From contig NC_092034.1 in assembly GCF_042242105.1 (NCBI RefSeq), forward strand, positions 4,831,144 through 4,895,143: a stretch of 64,000 bases of DNA, given 5' to 3'. The position numbers and the translations under genes were made by a program. This DNA comes from Pempheris klunzingeri. Taxonomy: Eukaryota > Chordata > Actinopteri > Acropomatiformes > Pempheridae. Under the pieces are notes generated by a model, which searched no databases, was not told where the DNA came from, and worked only from the letters and a program-made list of their open reading frames with translations. Of this stretch, positions 38,101 through 49,552 are shown one piece after another; the stretch's first letter is position 1; the number at the start of each line of letters is the position of its first letter.

Positions 38101-41100
38101 GCAGCATACCGTTTATTAAGTATTTTGTCAAAATGGTAATTTCACTCTATAACTAAGCACTCTTCTGCTTCCAGACGGCGATTGAAAAAATTAAGAAAAA
38201 TCTAGTTATTCAATCACTGATGCATGCTACACTTGAAATTATTCAATAATTGTTGGATGTCTTGTGTTAAGCTCTATTCACACTCAGCTAGCATGACCTC
38301 AGGACCTCATGCGATGTGAGATGTGAAAATCATCAAGTGTTATAAACAATTTTTTTAAATGTAAGCACACTGCTTATAAATGCTTAAAGTAAAGTGTTTC
38401 CCATAATCCTTTGTAAATGGGGCTTTAATCAGCCAAGTACAGTGTTCTCAGTGTTTAAGTTTGAACCTATTTTTTTTCCTGTGAAGGCAACTCCGATTTG
38501 TTGTAAACCTGGAGGCTGTGACTATTGTGCTTTGCCCTAAAGCGTTACCTCTTCTTGCAGTTGATCGCAAGTCAAGCAGCAATTATCTTTCAGGTATGTT
38601 AAGGTCTGCCTTTTGTGTCTGTAAAGCTGGGCTGCGAAAAAAAAAAAAAAAGACTCCTCTGCTGCTGCAGTATCTGCTGATTGTTCTCTTCAACTCCTTG
38701 ACTTCAGTTTACTTTAAAACAGATGAGATGACATGAAGGAACAACCAGACGCCACAGACCAATGGAGGCTTAGCTGCTTTCAGAGCTTGGGCCAGTTTGA
38801 GTCTACAGTGAGACTGTATCCTTGTGGGCCATAGAGATGCAAGAGAAAGGCAAAGCTGCTTGAAAAAGGCTCTTTCCTAATCTATTAATCAAGCATTAAC
38901 ATGTCCATCCATCCATCCATCCATCCATCCATCCTCCCTCCCATTCATCCATGTAATCATTAATGCATCATGCACAAAAATCACATTGTCTAACTTGCAA
39001 GTAGTTTTGGTTTTATGTGCCGAGATATTAGTCTCTGAAATTTCACCCCAATCCAACAGAAGTAAATCATGTTTAATTTATGCTGCTCAAAGCATTGAAA
39101 AACAATACTTGAAACTCAACTCAACTCCAATTAAACAACCATCTAATTCGGAACAACTCTACAAGAGTTAAAATAGTCCCAATGGAAATAATACATTTTT
39201 TGTAGCTTTAAGGAGCACAAGTGAAATTCCATTTACCTCCACTATAACACTATAATTGTGGTGGAACTTAAGTAAGAGAAACCTTAAATTTATAGGTCGA
39301 TATTATATATTTTGGACATATTTGGTATTTGATTTCTTGGAAATAGTTTGGTAAGAACATTGATAAAACATTCATGTCTTTTCAGTAAGAAGCTATAGCA
39401 AAAAGCAGTTGCAAGAGCTTCACTCCTTAAATTAATTGAATGTAAAAACGACACCTTGCAGTGTTACGAGGGCCATGTGATGCTCTAAATCTTGGCAGGG
39501 AGAAGGCACTTCCTATAGTCTCCACTGGTTGCCTGGTAACCCCAAGGCAAGGACCAGCCTTCAGGAGCTGAGCGTAACTCTAAATCAAACATATTTCCCA
39601 TAAGGTTCCTTTAAAACCTCTGCAGATAAAACTGGAACTATTTGCATGGCTACACAGAACTAGGGGTGAGATTATATGTTATTTTCTTCTGATTTGGGAG
39701 AACTTACCCTTTACCCATACTCTTAGCCTCAGCCGAACATTTCCAATGACATCACCAGTTACATGGTGATTATCTTGGTTTAGTGTTTCAAGGTAAATAG
39801 GCCTGGCCAGATTAGAGAGAAACTTGGCCCTGCGTCCAATTATGAGCTAATGTGTCCGGACTCTGAAGAGCAAGAGAATAGACGGCATTAAAGTTTGTCT
39901 GTGAAGAGCAACATAGCACATACTACACCTACCAAACAATACACTCTGCACAAGCTATTTATGCTGGTGCTTTGGGGAATTTGGGCGCTTATGAATGTTA
40001 CCCATTTTGCAATGCTGCTTTGCAAGCTGCTGCATAATGCTTTTGACTTACTTCATGAAAGTGTAGCCTCACATTTAAAGGGGCAATCGTACCCTGTACT
40101 GCAAGTGCTAAATTGACTAACAAAGCAATAAAATGGAGGACATAAATAAAGGGAAAATGGTGGTGTGGTTTTCTATACAACTGTGAGAAACACAGTTCAT
40201 GAATGTGTGTCTAGAGAAATAATGATAAGAACACCAACGTATGCTTAAGTCTGCGTATTTACAGTGTAAATGTGTATGCGCATGTATGCGGCAGCTTTTC
40301 ATTCGCAAAGTGTGAGCTCCTCTCCTTTCCACCACACCTGTTGCAGCGTCTCTTCCCCTTGACATAGTTGGCTCAAGTTCTGCCCCTCTTGTTCTTCTTG
40401 AAACCCCGCTGTCCGTGCTGCTCTCACGCCGGCTATGAGGGCTGTCAATTGTTGGCTTCAGTTTCACTCAGATTTAGAAAGTGCAAGGCAGCAATCCAAA
40501 GCTTTTGCTTTTAAGGCCTTGAAATTAATATGAAATGCCAAGGGGGAACTCATGTAAATGAAGCTGAAAGTATGTTTTTAATGGAGTTCTGAGATTAGGA
40601 AATGTCTATCAGGGGCAGATCAGTCAGAGATAGAATCCACACTCATGATACTAAATACAGCTTTCTCTTGATCTCCTTCACTCCCACTCTTGTCCAAACA
40701 CCCCCACCCACCCTCCTACACCTCCCACCTCTCTCTCTCTCCCTGTCTATGTCTCTCTGTCCAGCTTGCAGCCCAAGTTCTGGACGATCTTGAAGATGAG
40801 GACATTGGATTTGGCCTGGTGGATGAAAAGAAGGACTCTGCTGTTGCCAGGAAGCTGGGTAAGCTTGCTGGTCACTGACAGAGACCTTGTTGGTGAAAAC
40901 ATAGCCTAATTGTCAGTGATACCAAAAAAAAAAAAAAAGGGAAAAAAAACCTTTGGCTCAGTGTAAATTATCTCTCTCCATTAAATCCCACCACTTTTCT
41001 CACGGCCTCTCCTGGTGTTTTCTCTGAATGCAGCAGATTATTTGCCACATTTCTCACAACTCAGCAAATTCTGCACATTTTCCAAGTTCTTCTATATTCT

Positions 41101-44100
41101 AATAATTAAAATAGAGGTTAAAAACTACTACTGTCTCCATTCAAAGCATCAATCTGCATCTTTTTGTATTTACAGTCCCTTTGTATTTGCCACCTGATGA
41201 CTGATTGATCATCTTTGTATTTCATTTAGCAATTTAGTCATCAAAGGAAAAATATGATTTCATTCTGTTATTCAGTGTAGGATATGTGAGGATTCTTGTT
41301 ACATATTGAACTTACACCTGCTATTTCATGGCCACCAATGAATGGATTAAAACATACTTGACAAAATTAAAGGATCAAAAGTCTAAAAATACATGTAAAA
41401 TATGTCAGTTGATAGATGTCAAATTGGAATTTCTTTGTAAACTGTAGTAAGGCAGGAGATTGATGTCTGAAGTCAAGCGCAGTACAGATAATATGTGAAA
41501 CAATCCTGCCCTCAAGTGTTGACCAAAGATGTCACAGCTTCTATTAAACGACAAGTCAACAACCCAAACCAGTGACTATAAGACTATAAGAAAGTGAAAG
41601 CTAAACTGTGTGGGTGGAAAACCATGTCAGTACTTACTAACATATTTAATACTGTATTTATATTCTTCTTTTTTATAATACACATCCTTCTTGACAGACA
41701 CCAGGAATAGAAAACTGTGATAAAGTCTTATTCCGTTCAAATATATGCTTACGATGCAAAATGCTACATGCAGCAAGGAACATAAGGCTTTAAAGTTCTA
41801 ACAGCAGCAGTACTCCTAGCCAAGTGTATAACTGGATGCTTTTCTTTTCAAAATATCTCTGTGGTTTGTTACAGCAGTTTGGAATCAGCATTGTTATGTC
41901 AATCACTATCTTATTGATAAAGGCTGTGTTATGTAACAAGCATGAGGAATAGATGACTAAAAGAATACATATAATTATACCAATACATTACCATAAGCGT
42001 ATTTCTGCGTTGTGATCTATGAATTGATAGTATTATTCAGTGCTCATTAGTACTGTGTTAGCAAAAGCAAATTTGGATATTCTAAATATTACAGTTAGAA
42101 GATCATTTATAGTTGGGACCAAAGAGTTCTTACATCTTATGAGCAGTAGTGCAAGAGCACACTAGATATGTGTTTTTATGTCACAATCTACCTGCTATAA
42201 TTCTGTTTGGCTGAAAAATGTTTTTTTTCTAACTTACAAGGTCTGGATGAGGTGGAGAGCATTTACATCTTCGCCGACAATGAGATCATTGAGTACGACG
42301 GAGAGCTGGCCTCCGACACCCTGGTTGAGTTCCTGTATGATGTGAGTAATTTATGGTCAGTGATGAGAGATGCTGCCAAGTACTGTGGTTCAATTCAGAC
42401 CAGTGTTTTGTCTTGCAGATTTATTGAGCGCTTTGTTTTACTTTTAATTTGAGCAGACATTCAGTGTGATTCTGCTTCTAAGATATTGACATATGGAAAT
42501 AAGTCACCCAGATATTAGGACTGATTGACTGACTGGATAAATATTCTTCACATATTTTCCTCCTTCCTCCTGTCAGGTGATTGAAGACCCCGTGGAGATC
42601 ATTGACAATGAACGTGAGCTGAAAGGTTTCCACAACATGGACGAGGTCATCAAGCTGGTTGGCTTCTTCAAGAGCGAGAGATCTCCTCGTAGGTGGAAGA
42701 TTATGATATAAAGACTCAGCGTCGAACAGATCTTTTGCGAAACCTCTTTGAATTAAACAAAACTGCATCTTGTGTTTTCACCTTATTTTCTCCATCCAGA
42801 CTTTATTGAATATGATGATGCTGCTGAGGAGTTCCACCCCTTCGTCAAGTTCTTCGCTACATTTGACCCCAAGGTTTAAATTAAGTATTCATTTTCACAT
42901 GTGTATTTAAAGATATAAATTAACTGTAAGTTCTTGGGTTCATTAAAAAAAAAGATGCATGTCATATGATAACAATATAGACATTTAAAATATTAAGATT
43001 ATATGACTGAGCTTGCATCAGCAAAGAATGCATTTACTTTGTAGCATGAATATTTTTGAAATGTTTTCTAACTGGTTTTTTTTTTTTCTGTCTCTTCTCT
43101 TGTCACATTATCTCAGATTGCCAAGAAGCTGAAACTGAAGATGAATGAGGTTGATTTCTATGAGCCGTTCATGGAGGAACCCACCACCATTCCAGGAAAA
43201 CCCTACATTGAGTCCGAGCTTGTTGAATACATTGAACAGCATGACAGGTGAGACCCTGTTTGATACTAAGATGATATCAGTAATGGTGACCTTTGATCCT
43301 TTCATAATTTACATCATCTAATGCTGATGATCTGAACCATTGAGCTGATGGATTTTTAGATCGGTCATATGGGTTGTTTTGGAAGACACTGATAAGCAAC
43401 ATTTAATCCATAAAGTATCTCTAGTGGACAATCAAAACAGCACCAAAACTATTGATAATTTGATTGTTTTTCGTAATGCCTAGGCCCACTCTGAGGAAAC
43501 TTGAGCCTCACAGCATGTATGAAGTCTGGGTAAGCGTAATTTTTCATGTCATTGTTATTTTTCTCCAATGTAACTTATGTTTGTTGTCAGTCAAACCACA
43601 GCAGAAATGCCTTATTCCCTTTTCTCTGTTGACAGGAGGATGACATTGACGGAGAGCACATTGTTGCCTTTGCTGAGGAAGATGACCCTGGTAATTTCTC
43701 ACATTAGTGCCTCTTTATTTATTAGCAATTACAGCATTGATATGACCCAGTACCTGGCACACCTCCACGTCTAACCTCTGGACTTTTCCTCAGACGGTTT
43801 TGAATTCCTGGAAATCCTGAAGGAGGTGGCACGTGAGAACACTGACAACCCCAACCTCAGCATCATCTGGATCGACCCTGACAATTTCCCCCTGGTATGA
43901 ACCCACCCGCTAAAACTGACAATCAGTTTTTGTATAATAGTGCAAAAGAAATTGCAAACAAGGGCAAACAGAGTAGGCAAGCAGCAGCCTGGCAGAACGG
44001 GAACAGGCAAGAAGAAGAATCGATGGCTGAACTGCCTGAAGACTGGGTTGGACATTAAACAATGCGGCTAACGACTGGGGAAAGAGGTGGCTTATATGCA

Positions 44101-45126
44101 GGGGAGCTAATGAGGGAATGGTGAACAGGTGCGCTGGTGGGTGAAGGGCTCAAGTGAATGACAACTACACACTGAGGACAACTACTGGGCGGGTGAGGAA
44201 GGGCAGGTTTCCGAAAGGACAGGAAATGTGTGAAAATTCCTAAACAGAGACAAAAACAACTCTTCCCAGTGTTGTTTATACTTGTGTCAGGATATATAGG
44301 CCTTACCTTGTCCTCCCTTTTGTCTGTATCTCACTTTCAGCTGGTGCCATACTGGGAGAGGACCTTCCATATCGACCTCGCTTCACCTCAGATCGGTGTG
44401 GTTGATGTTGAAGACGTAAGTAACAAAAAATGAACCCTGTACAGCCAAAAAGGTATTTATCTAAAGGTATTTTTCATCAAAACAAAATTAAACTTTCTTC
44501 AAAAATTCACATTAGTTACTTCAATTAGTTCGGTTTTCTCGAATCAAGTGACATGATCCCGGTCCTGTTGGGTGTTCTCACATCACCATGGTATGAACAT
44601 TTTCCAGTTTCTGCGCTACTGCCAAACGTCCTTTCCATAAGCTACCTTGTACAGTAAGTTATCTTGAATAAAGTGAAAGCTGGAGGATTTTCTTCATCAA
44701 CAAACTATTCAACACACCATAAGAACACATTGCGATGAAGGTGTAACCTGCCTCTAAGAAATCAGTCATTATTTTACACCTTTTCGAGGTGTCGAAAACT
44801 TTCCTGCAACCATTCTGTGAATAAACTCTCCCTGGCAGGCTGACAGTGTTTGGATGGAAATGGATGACGATGACGACATGCCCACCGCTGACGAGCTCGA
44901 GCAGTGGATCGAGGACGTTCTGTCTGGGAAGATCGACCCAGATGATGATGATGATGATGAGGACGACGACGACGATGATGATGATGATGACGATGATGAT
45001 GACGACGACGACGATGATGAAGATGATGACGATGATGACGACGACGACGACGACGACGACGACGATGATGACGACGATGACGATGACGATGATGATGACG
45101 ACGATGATGATGATGATGATGAATAA
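23188..45126 (+). CDS. casq1: Calsequestrin, skeletal-type (casq1-like)
   Basis: Calsequestrin is the high-capacity, low-affinity calcium-binding protein of the sarcoplasmic reticulum lumen in muscle, where it polymerises near ryanodine receptors. Eleven exons join in one frame to 437 aa: 23188-23424, 40765-40858, 42241-42341, 42577-42688, 42800-42873, 43117-43247, 43484-43529, 43636-43690, 43794-43894, 44341-44415 and 44839-45126. All introns are GT-AG, and eleven exons is the usual calsequestrin structure. The ATG at 23188 opens a signal peptide ([20 protein letters not shown]), followed by the family start [10 protein letters not shown]. The body, three thioredoxin-like domains in this family, includes [35 protein letters not shown] and SIIWIDP. 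The C-terminus ends in 61 Asp/Glu residues (44941-45123), much longer than the short mammalian CASQ1 tail. GFGLVD, IEYDGE and WMEMDD favour CASQ1 over CASQ2; casq1a versus casq1b is not resolved. The NVT glycosylation sequon of mammalian proteins is replaced by DVE. Sequons remain at Asn64 (NRS) and Asn304 (NLS). Confidence 0.93.
25807..26441. mobile_element. Foldback (long inverted repeat) element
   Basis: The left arm (25,807-26,049) and right arm (26,159-26,441) are inverted copies, each starting from the outer end with ACGGTGGCCGGGAGGTGC. About 110 unrelated bases lie between them. Each arm is built of degenerate units around ACAAATTTACAA and AAACACTTTTACAAA; the right arm has about 40 extra bases, roughly two units. 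The element is flanked by identical 7-base copies of ACAGCAG (25,799-25,805 and 26,442-26,448), which supports a target-site duplication. There is no transposase. The open frames on the two arms translate identically, which is a direct consequence of the inverted repeat. Confidence 0.8.
26676..26922 (+). repeat. Dispersed teleost repeat headed by (CATC)n
   Basis: Tandem CATC units lead into CATTATCTATACCGCC, then 'GGCGGGGTACACCCTGGAC', 'CAGGGCCAACACATAGAGAC' and 'CATGTCTTTGGACAGTGGG'. This is a more complete copy of the family that is split at 12,018 and 13,249. The right end is truncated near GTGCTGCCC. Confidence 0.7.
28490..28760 (+). repeat. MITE-like teleost repeat copy (ATTAATCG family)
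   Basis: Begins 'TTATTGATTATTGATTG', contains 'CCCAGCATCTTCAAACTC' and 'GATGAGCCGATTATC', and ends 'GACTAATTGTTGCAACTTTA'. Same family as 2,385-2,640 but in the opposite orientation. Confidence 0.6.
29468..29491. repeat. (TC)n microsatellite
   Basis: A TC run of about 24 bases. Confidence 0.9.
29600..29620. repeat. (CA)n microsatellite
   Basis: A CA run of about 21 bases. Confidence 0.9.
30090..30420 (+). repeat. Dispersed teleost repeat (ATATCTCAACAAC family)
   Basis: 'ACTAAAATATCTCAACAACT', 'GGAAGGATTGCCATGACAT' and 'CCAGAGGATGAAGCCTACTA' follow one another in the order expected for this family. Non-coding. Confidence 0.55.
33280..33700 (-). repeat. Dispersed teleost repeat (ATATCTCAACAAC family), reverse copy
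   Basis: Shows GCTAACA-rich words, then 'GATGGGAAAGTCATTAG', 'CAGGTATGTGGTCACAAA' and 'TTCATCCTCTGGGAAC', in the order of the family read from its other end. Confidence 0.55.
38903..38934. repeat. (CATC)n microsatellite
   Basis: About seven tandem CATC units. No continuation into the CATTATCTATACC repeat is seen. Confidence 0.9.
43915..44230. repeat. Probable dispersed repeat inside casq1 intron 9
   Basis: The intron is unusually GC/purine-rich for this region and contains 'GAACAGGTGCGCTGG' and 'GAGGAAGGGCAGG' words like the block at 50,330-50,750, which I take to be a related dispersed repeat. No coding frame. The assignment is tentative. Confidence 0.35.
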
Positions 45127-45605
45127 ATGTTTACTACCATTTTACACTTCACTATGATTTAGCCTGTAATGGCAAAACCCAAAAGTAGCACCAGATTTTT
45201 CCAACATCTTGCTGCAAACACACTTTGTGTCTGTTTGCAGGAAACCATCTCCTGTAAGGGACGAATATAATGACCCGATGGGAAACTTTCACTGTCAGTC
45301 AGGAAAGGAGATTTTCAAAGAAGCAGAGGATTTGTATCTCTGTTGATGATCAGGGTTGCATCTTAAAATGTTGCGTTATATGTCCTTTGTTATTGTATTA
45401 CAATTGCTAATCTCTCCTCTGAGGTTCACAGCGTGAGAAAAGAGGCTAACAGAGGCTAACTTCCCTGACATTTTCTACCTAATTTCACAGACCAGGGTTC
45501 ACCCCTTTCTCATTTTCTCCAATTTACTGTAATCCTGTTTCATTGTCATGTTTTCTACTTGATGAAGAGAAGAAACAAATACTTTCTTGTACTATTTTTA
45601 AAGAG

Positions 45606-45611
45606 AATAAA
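45606..45611 (+). terminator. casq1: Candidate casq1 polyadenylation signal
   Basis: AATAAA about 480 bases after the stop codon. Further hexamers at 45,674-45,679 and 45,711-45,716 are alternatives. Which is used cannot be told from the sequence. Confidence 0.45.
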
Positions 45612-45779
45612 CCTAAACTCACTGGACAGTCTTAAGATTATTACAATCTTGGAAAACTATTAAGGTACTGGATAATAAAGAAATCCAAAATAATTTGTTT
45701 CTGCTCTCATAATAAAAATGAAAGACAAAAATAGTCTAAAACCACTGCTGTTTGCTGCTGTCATTGCTTAGTGAAGTAC

Positions 45780-45811
<32 letters not shown>
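45780..45811. repeat. (TG)n microsatellite
   Basis: A TG run of about 31 bases. Confidence 0.95.
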
Positions 45812-45813
<2 letters not shown>

Positions 45814-46969
45814 ATGTAGTGTAGGAGTGGCTCTCTGGTGGTCAATAGGCAATGAAGTTCAAGTACATATTCAAATATGTTGTATTGATTTATCAAAGAT
45901 TTAATGTATTTAACAGATGTTTGCACATGTAAGATGAATCATGCTAGTTAGTTGTTACAATGAAGGTTGAATATTATCTAGATTGCATCGGATCAGTGAA
46001 CAGAGATGACCGAAACTGTAATACAGCGGTCAAACACATGTGGGCCCCTTCCCATCCACCTACTTCCTGTGCCCTTGCTCTGACCATGACCATCTCTAAA
46101 CTCGGCCCTCAATGTGAGCTCACCTACACACCTGTAAAGTTTGGTGACTGCTTCTTGCACGGTTGTTAAGCTATGAGCAGCCACCAAACATACTCACTAA
46201 TTACTCTTCCATCCCTTTGCTCTTTCATGAGTAGCTGAGCACCAATGAAGGCACAGTACAGTGTCACACCTTGCTCTAAAATCTGGGTTACATAACATTT
46301 ATATTAAAGTATTTCCAATGCAGCTACAACCTGATTTTACAAAAGAAGTAAGTTTAAGTTTGACACAGGTAAGTAATATTAAACCAATTGAAGTCGATGG
46401 CTAAAATGCTAATAAATCAAATAATTTCAAATATACTGTAGCAGACAATATTTAAAATGCATTTGTCTTATCTCTATCCCAATATACAAGTTTAGCAATG
46501 AATATAGGATTTTTTTCTCATCCAGCCTGTTTATGCTACTATAAGTAGATTTTGTCTTTCTTGGCTCAAAGTACTGAAGAAGAATGATTTTGAGGTATAT
46601 ATTTGTGAAAGTGGCTTTATGAGTTTTATACTCATAAAGTATTAAAGAGATTAAAGAATTAAGAATTAAAAGATTTTTTTTAAGAAAGGCTAAATCACTT
46701 CTTAAAACACCTGGGTACTGTAATGTTAGGCAAACACTGACAAATACAGTGTTAGTCCAAAAGTAGTGTAATGAGACACTGGATGTAAGAAAAAAAACAA
46801 GTGAAATCTGCTCTTTACACAACCACTGTGTACTGGAAACTCCTAACTTTCCAAACGGGAGACACTCCCTGCCCCAGATGTTAAAGATTAACAGATTATT
46901 ACTGTTCAGCCGGGGAGACCGACTGATTTAGGTCAAGGGAGACAGAGAGACCTTAAGTCAACTAGTGAG

Positions 46970-48806
46970 ATGAATCTTTACGTTAAGTTTTTGGTCATTT
47001 TGCTGCTCTGCAGCCTAACTTTGGCCCAGGAAGTTCTTAAAGCTGTTGAAACAGAAGAACAGACTGAGACACAATCTGTCTGCCATCCCCAAGTGTGTGA
47101 CGTCATGAGAGAGCTTGCTGCCATGAGAGAAGAAGTGGGAGCTTTGAAAATTAGGCTGACAGACAATGAAAAGCTGATTGAAGAACTGAAAAGCAAAGGT
47201 AGATTCAAACATTTGCTTGTGAGTTTGACTCTGATGCTGAGCTTGACTCTGATAACTTACACCGCAACAATGCGCTGTACAGTATGTAAAGAAAAGCTAA
47301 TACTGTGACCCTCAAATGCAAAGCCTTTGTTGTTGTTTTACGTCTTTATTTGGCTTATATGATCAATTGATAGAAATATTGTTCATTCATGTTTCAGAGC
47401 AATAAGACCTTTAAATCAAAGCTGAACTGAAACTAAGATTTTTTGTTTAAAAGATACCAGCATATCCTGGATCCTTATTTCGACACGTTCACACTTTTGA
47501 TTAAGAGTATAAAGGTCATTCACTGGGTGTGGCCAGTAAGACACATTTATTGAGCTATGAAATTACTAAGAAATTAGCAGTAATGGAAACAAAAAGAAAA
47601 GTGGGAAAGAAATTCTGCTGCAGATATACATGAGGTATTTATACCTGGCTTGACCAACAATGCAAATAAAAGCAATATAATCATTCTTGTTGATAATTTA
47701 AAAGTGGCATGCAACACTGTATTAAAAGCTATCAATAGCCTAAACATACAATAATCTACACTTGTTTTTCTATTCTAGTTTCCTTTTTTTCACTTGGATC
47801 CAATTCTTTACTTTTAGCAGTTTGATAAATACATGTCAGGGCCACTGCTTACTATAATGGGAAACAAATGGAATAGACTAATAATTTAACAAAATAAATG
47901 GGCGTGCTATTTACTACTTCATTTATTGTGCACATTAGAAAGACGTGAGGTAGCTTTCAGTGCAGCGGCAGATGGAGATGGCCACATTGGACCCTTCAAC
48001 ACAGACACAACTTTAATCTATGGAAAAGTGATGATGAACACCGGCAGCGCCTACAATCAGTACACAGGTAACAACGTCATGACCAGAGTGTTATTGTTGA
48101 TCATAACAGATACACATAGATGCACTCAGAATTATTCAATCCCCATTGCAAAGTAGGTTTATTAGCAAAATTTACAAACCATCAGCTGTGTTCAGTGAAC
48201 AATTGAAAAAGCACAACACAACTAATATTACAGGTGGTTTCTCAACACGATTCAGTCCCTTCTTGTCAAGTATCTTACTTAGTAGAGCACCCTTTTGCTG
48301 TTATGACCTGCTGCAAACATGATGCATAACTAAACACCAGGTTCTGACAGCGTTCCTGAGGAACCATAGCCCATTCCTCATGGACAATAGCCTTCAGCTC
48401 TCTAATATTCTCAGGTTTGCGTTCTCCAACCACCTTCTTTGTGAAAATGACCACCTTCATTTTCACAAACAAGAATTTCTACAAGGCCGTATGTCAGTTG
48501 TTGGAATAACATGTTGTTTCCACAGGTGTCTTTGCTGCTCCAGTTACAGGCGTTTACTACTTCACCTTCTTTTACCATGCTGCTGGAACAAATCCAACAA
48601 CTCTATCCCTCTACAAGAACAACCAGCTTGTGGCAATGACCCATGATCACAGCACATCGCACGACGGAGCAGATAACGGAGGCAATGCGGCGCTCCTGCA
48701 GCTGCAGCAAGGGGACCAGGTGTACGTGCGCTTGGGTGCAAATACACATATTTGGGCACAATCACATGTGACCACCTTCAGTGGCTTTCTGCTTAGTCAA
48801 GGTTAA
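46970..48806 (+). CDS. Secreted C1q-domain (C1q-like) protein
   Basis: Three exons (46970-47198, 47939-48067, 48526-48806) join with matching phase to 212 aa. The ATG begins a clear signal peptide (about residues 1-19, hydrophobic [13 protein letters not shown]). Next comes a short segment with Cys38 and Cys43, which could form inter-chain disulfides, and a heptad-like helix (about 45-78: [18 protein letters not shown]). The C-terminal C1q globular domain starts at VAFSAA (about residue 81), continues through [18 protein letters not shown] and [10 protein letters not shown], and ends with [10 protein letters not shown], a typical C1q end. There is no Gly-X-Y collagen stretch. The protein is therefore of the secreted globular-head C1q/cerebellin type that is numerous in teleosts, expected to form extracellular trimers; the ligand is unknown. 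The orthologue cannot be named. Intron 2 carries a Tc1-like remnant. Confidence 0.9.
48123..48475 (-). mobile_element. Tc1/mariner-like transposon remnant in C1q-like intron 2
   Basis: Starts with a terminal-repeat-like CAGAATTATTCAATCCCC. On the minus strand it encodes [16 protein letters not shown] and [13 protein letters not shown], which resemble the C-terminal end of Tc1-family transposases (pattern W-A-x-x-P-x-E-R-C then V-I-x-x-K-G). Only this C-terminal piece is left; the catalytic region is absent, so it is inactive. Confidence 0.6.
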
Positions 48807-49014
48807 GAAAAAGAGCGTGAATGTATCTAAAATTGCCTGTGTGTTCAAAACATATGCGGTTTAGATACATTTCTGTTCTAATTCCACTTGTTCAAAATGC
48901 AGTTTCATCACAGTTCTTAAGCTGATCTTTTGGAATTGCAAGAAAAAAAGAATATTTTGATCAGATTTCTTAAAACTTCAATATTTGATAATGAAATAAG
49001 GTTTTTTAAAAAAC

Positions 49015-49020
49015 AATAAA
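49015..49020 (+). terminator. Candidate polyadenylation signal of the C1q-like gene
   Basis: AATAAA about 210 bases after the stop codon, followed by an A-run and then T-rich sequence. A perfect 13-bp hairpin lies about 50 bases downstream. Confidence 0.5.
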
Positions 49021-49067
49021 TGATAAAAAAAAAAACTATGAATATTTTTTGGTTCTTTTCTCTTTTT

Positions 49068-49099
49068 TTGATCCTGTAAAAACAGGTTTACAGGATCAA
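49068..49099. repeat. Perfect 13-bp inverted repeat, 6-base loop
   Basis: Arms TTGATCCTGTAAA (49,068-49,080) and TTTACAGGATCAA (49,087-49,099) are exact reverse complements around AACAGG. A T-rich stretch precedes it. It lies just after the C1q-like polyadenylation hexamer. Confidence 0.85.
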
Positions 49100-49505
49100 T
49101 GATATTTTGTGAGCAGGCGTGTGTGTGTCAACGTTAAACATTCACCAATATGCTTCGATTAGCCTGAAAATCATATTGTCAGTTTCATAAACAAGCTATA
49201 AAATAAAGTTAAGTTTCACAGCATTTCCAGGGCAAAGCAAACGGACAAAACACTTTTTAGAGCTGACTGTTAATATGGAACAATGCATTTCATCTAAATC
49301 TGAATGTACAAACAAAACAGCTGGTAAAAAACATATAAAGTATATAACCACTGTAAGCTATTTAACTATTTTTTATTACAGCCTAGTTACCCTGTTTGTA
49401 ATTGCAGACTCAAATTGTATAGACAAGGTGCTGTAAACTTGTATGATTGTTTCAGTAAAGTTAAAAAGTGATTTATCACAAAGTGCTGAAATGTATGAGA
49501 ACACA

Positions 49506-49508
<3 letters not shown>

Positions 49509-49550
<42 letters not shown>
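49509..49550. repeat. (CA)n microsatellite
   Basis: A 42-base CA run. Confidence 0.95.

Positions 49551-49552
<2 letters not shown>

Larger units (their letters stand above)
23425..40764 (+). other. casq1: casq1 intron 1 (17.3 kb)
   Basis: The intron is bounded by GGAG/GTGGGT and CTCTGTCCAG/CTTGCA. It is far larger than the other nine introns combined, which total about 3.3 kb. It contains a 635-bp foldback element, a (CATC)n-headed repeat, several diverged teleost repeats and microsatellites, all listed separately. A non-repetitive GC-richer stretch at about 37,200-37,440 may be regulatory. I found no exon of another gene on either strand. Confidence 0.8.
45127..46969. other. casq1 3' UTR and short intergenic region
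   Basis: The first 500-600 bases are probably casq1 3' UTR, with AATAAA hexamers at 45,606, 45,674 and 45,711. The rest is AT-rich and contains a TG microsatellite. It ends in the 5' flank of the C1q-like gene. No other gene is seen. Confidence 0.6.

Noticed and set aside
40117..40467. 116-codon minus-strand open frame in casq1 intron 1
   Set aside because: An Arg/Ser-rich start with no homology I recognise, lying opposite an intron and without promoter or splice evidence.
44769..45152. Minus-strand poly-serine open frame
   Set aside because: It is the mirror of the GAY repeat that encodes the calsequestrin acidic tail.
46427..46822. 131-codon minus-strand open frame
   Set aside because: AT-rich, Leu/Ile/Phe-rich and without motif or splice support; most likely chance.
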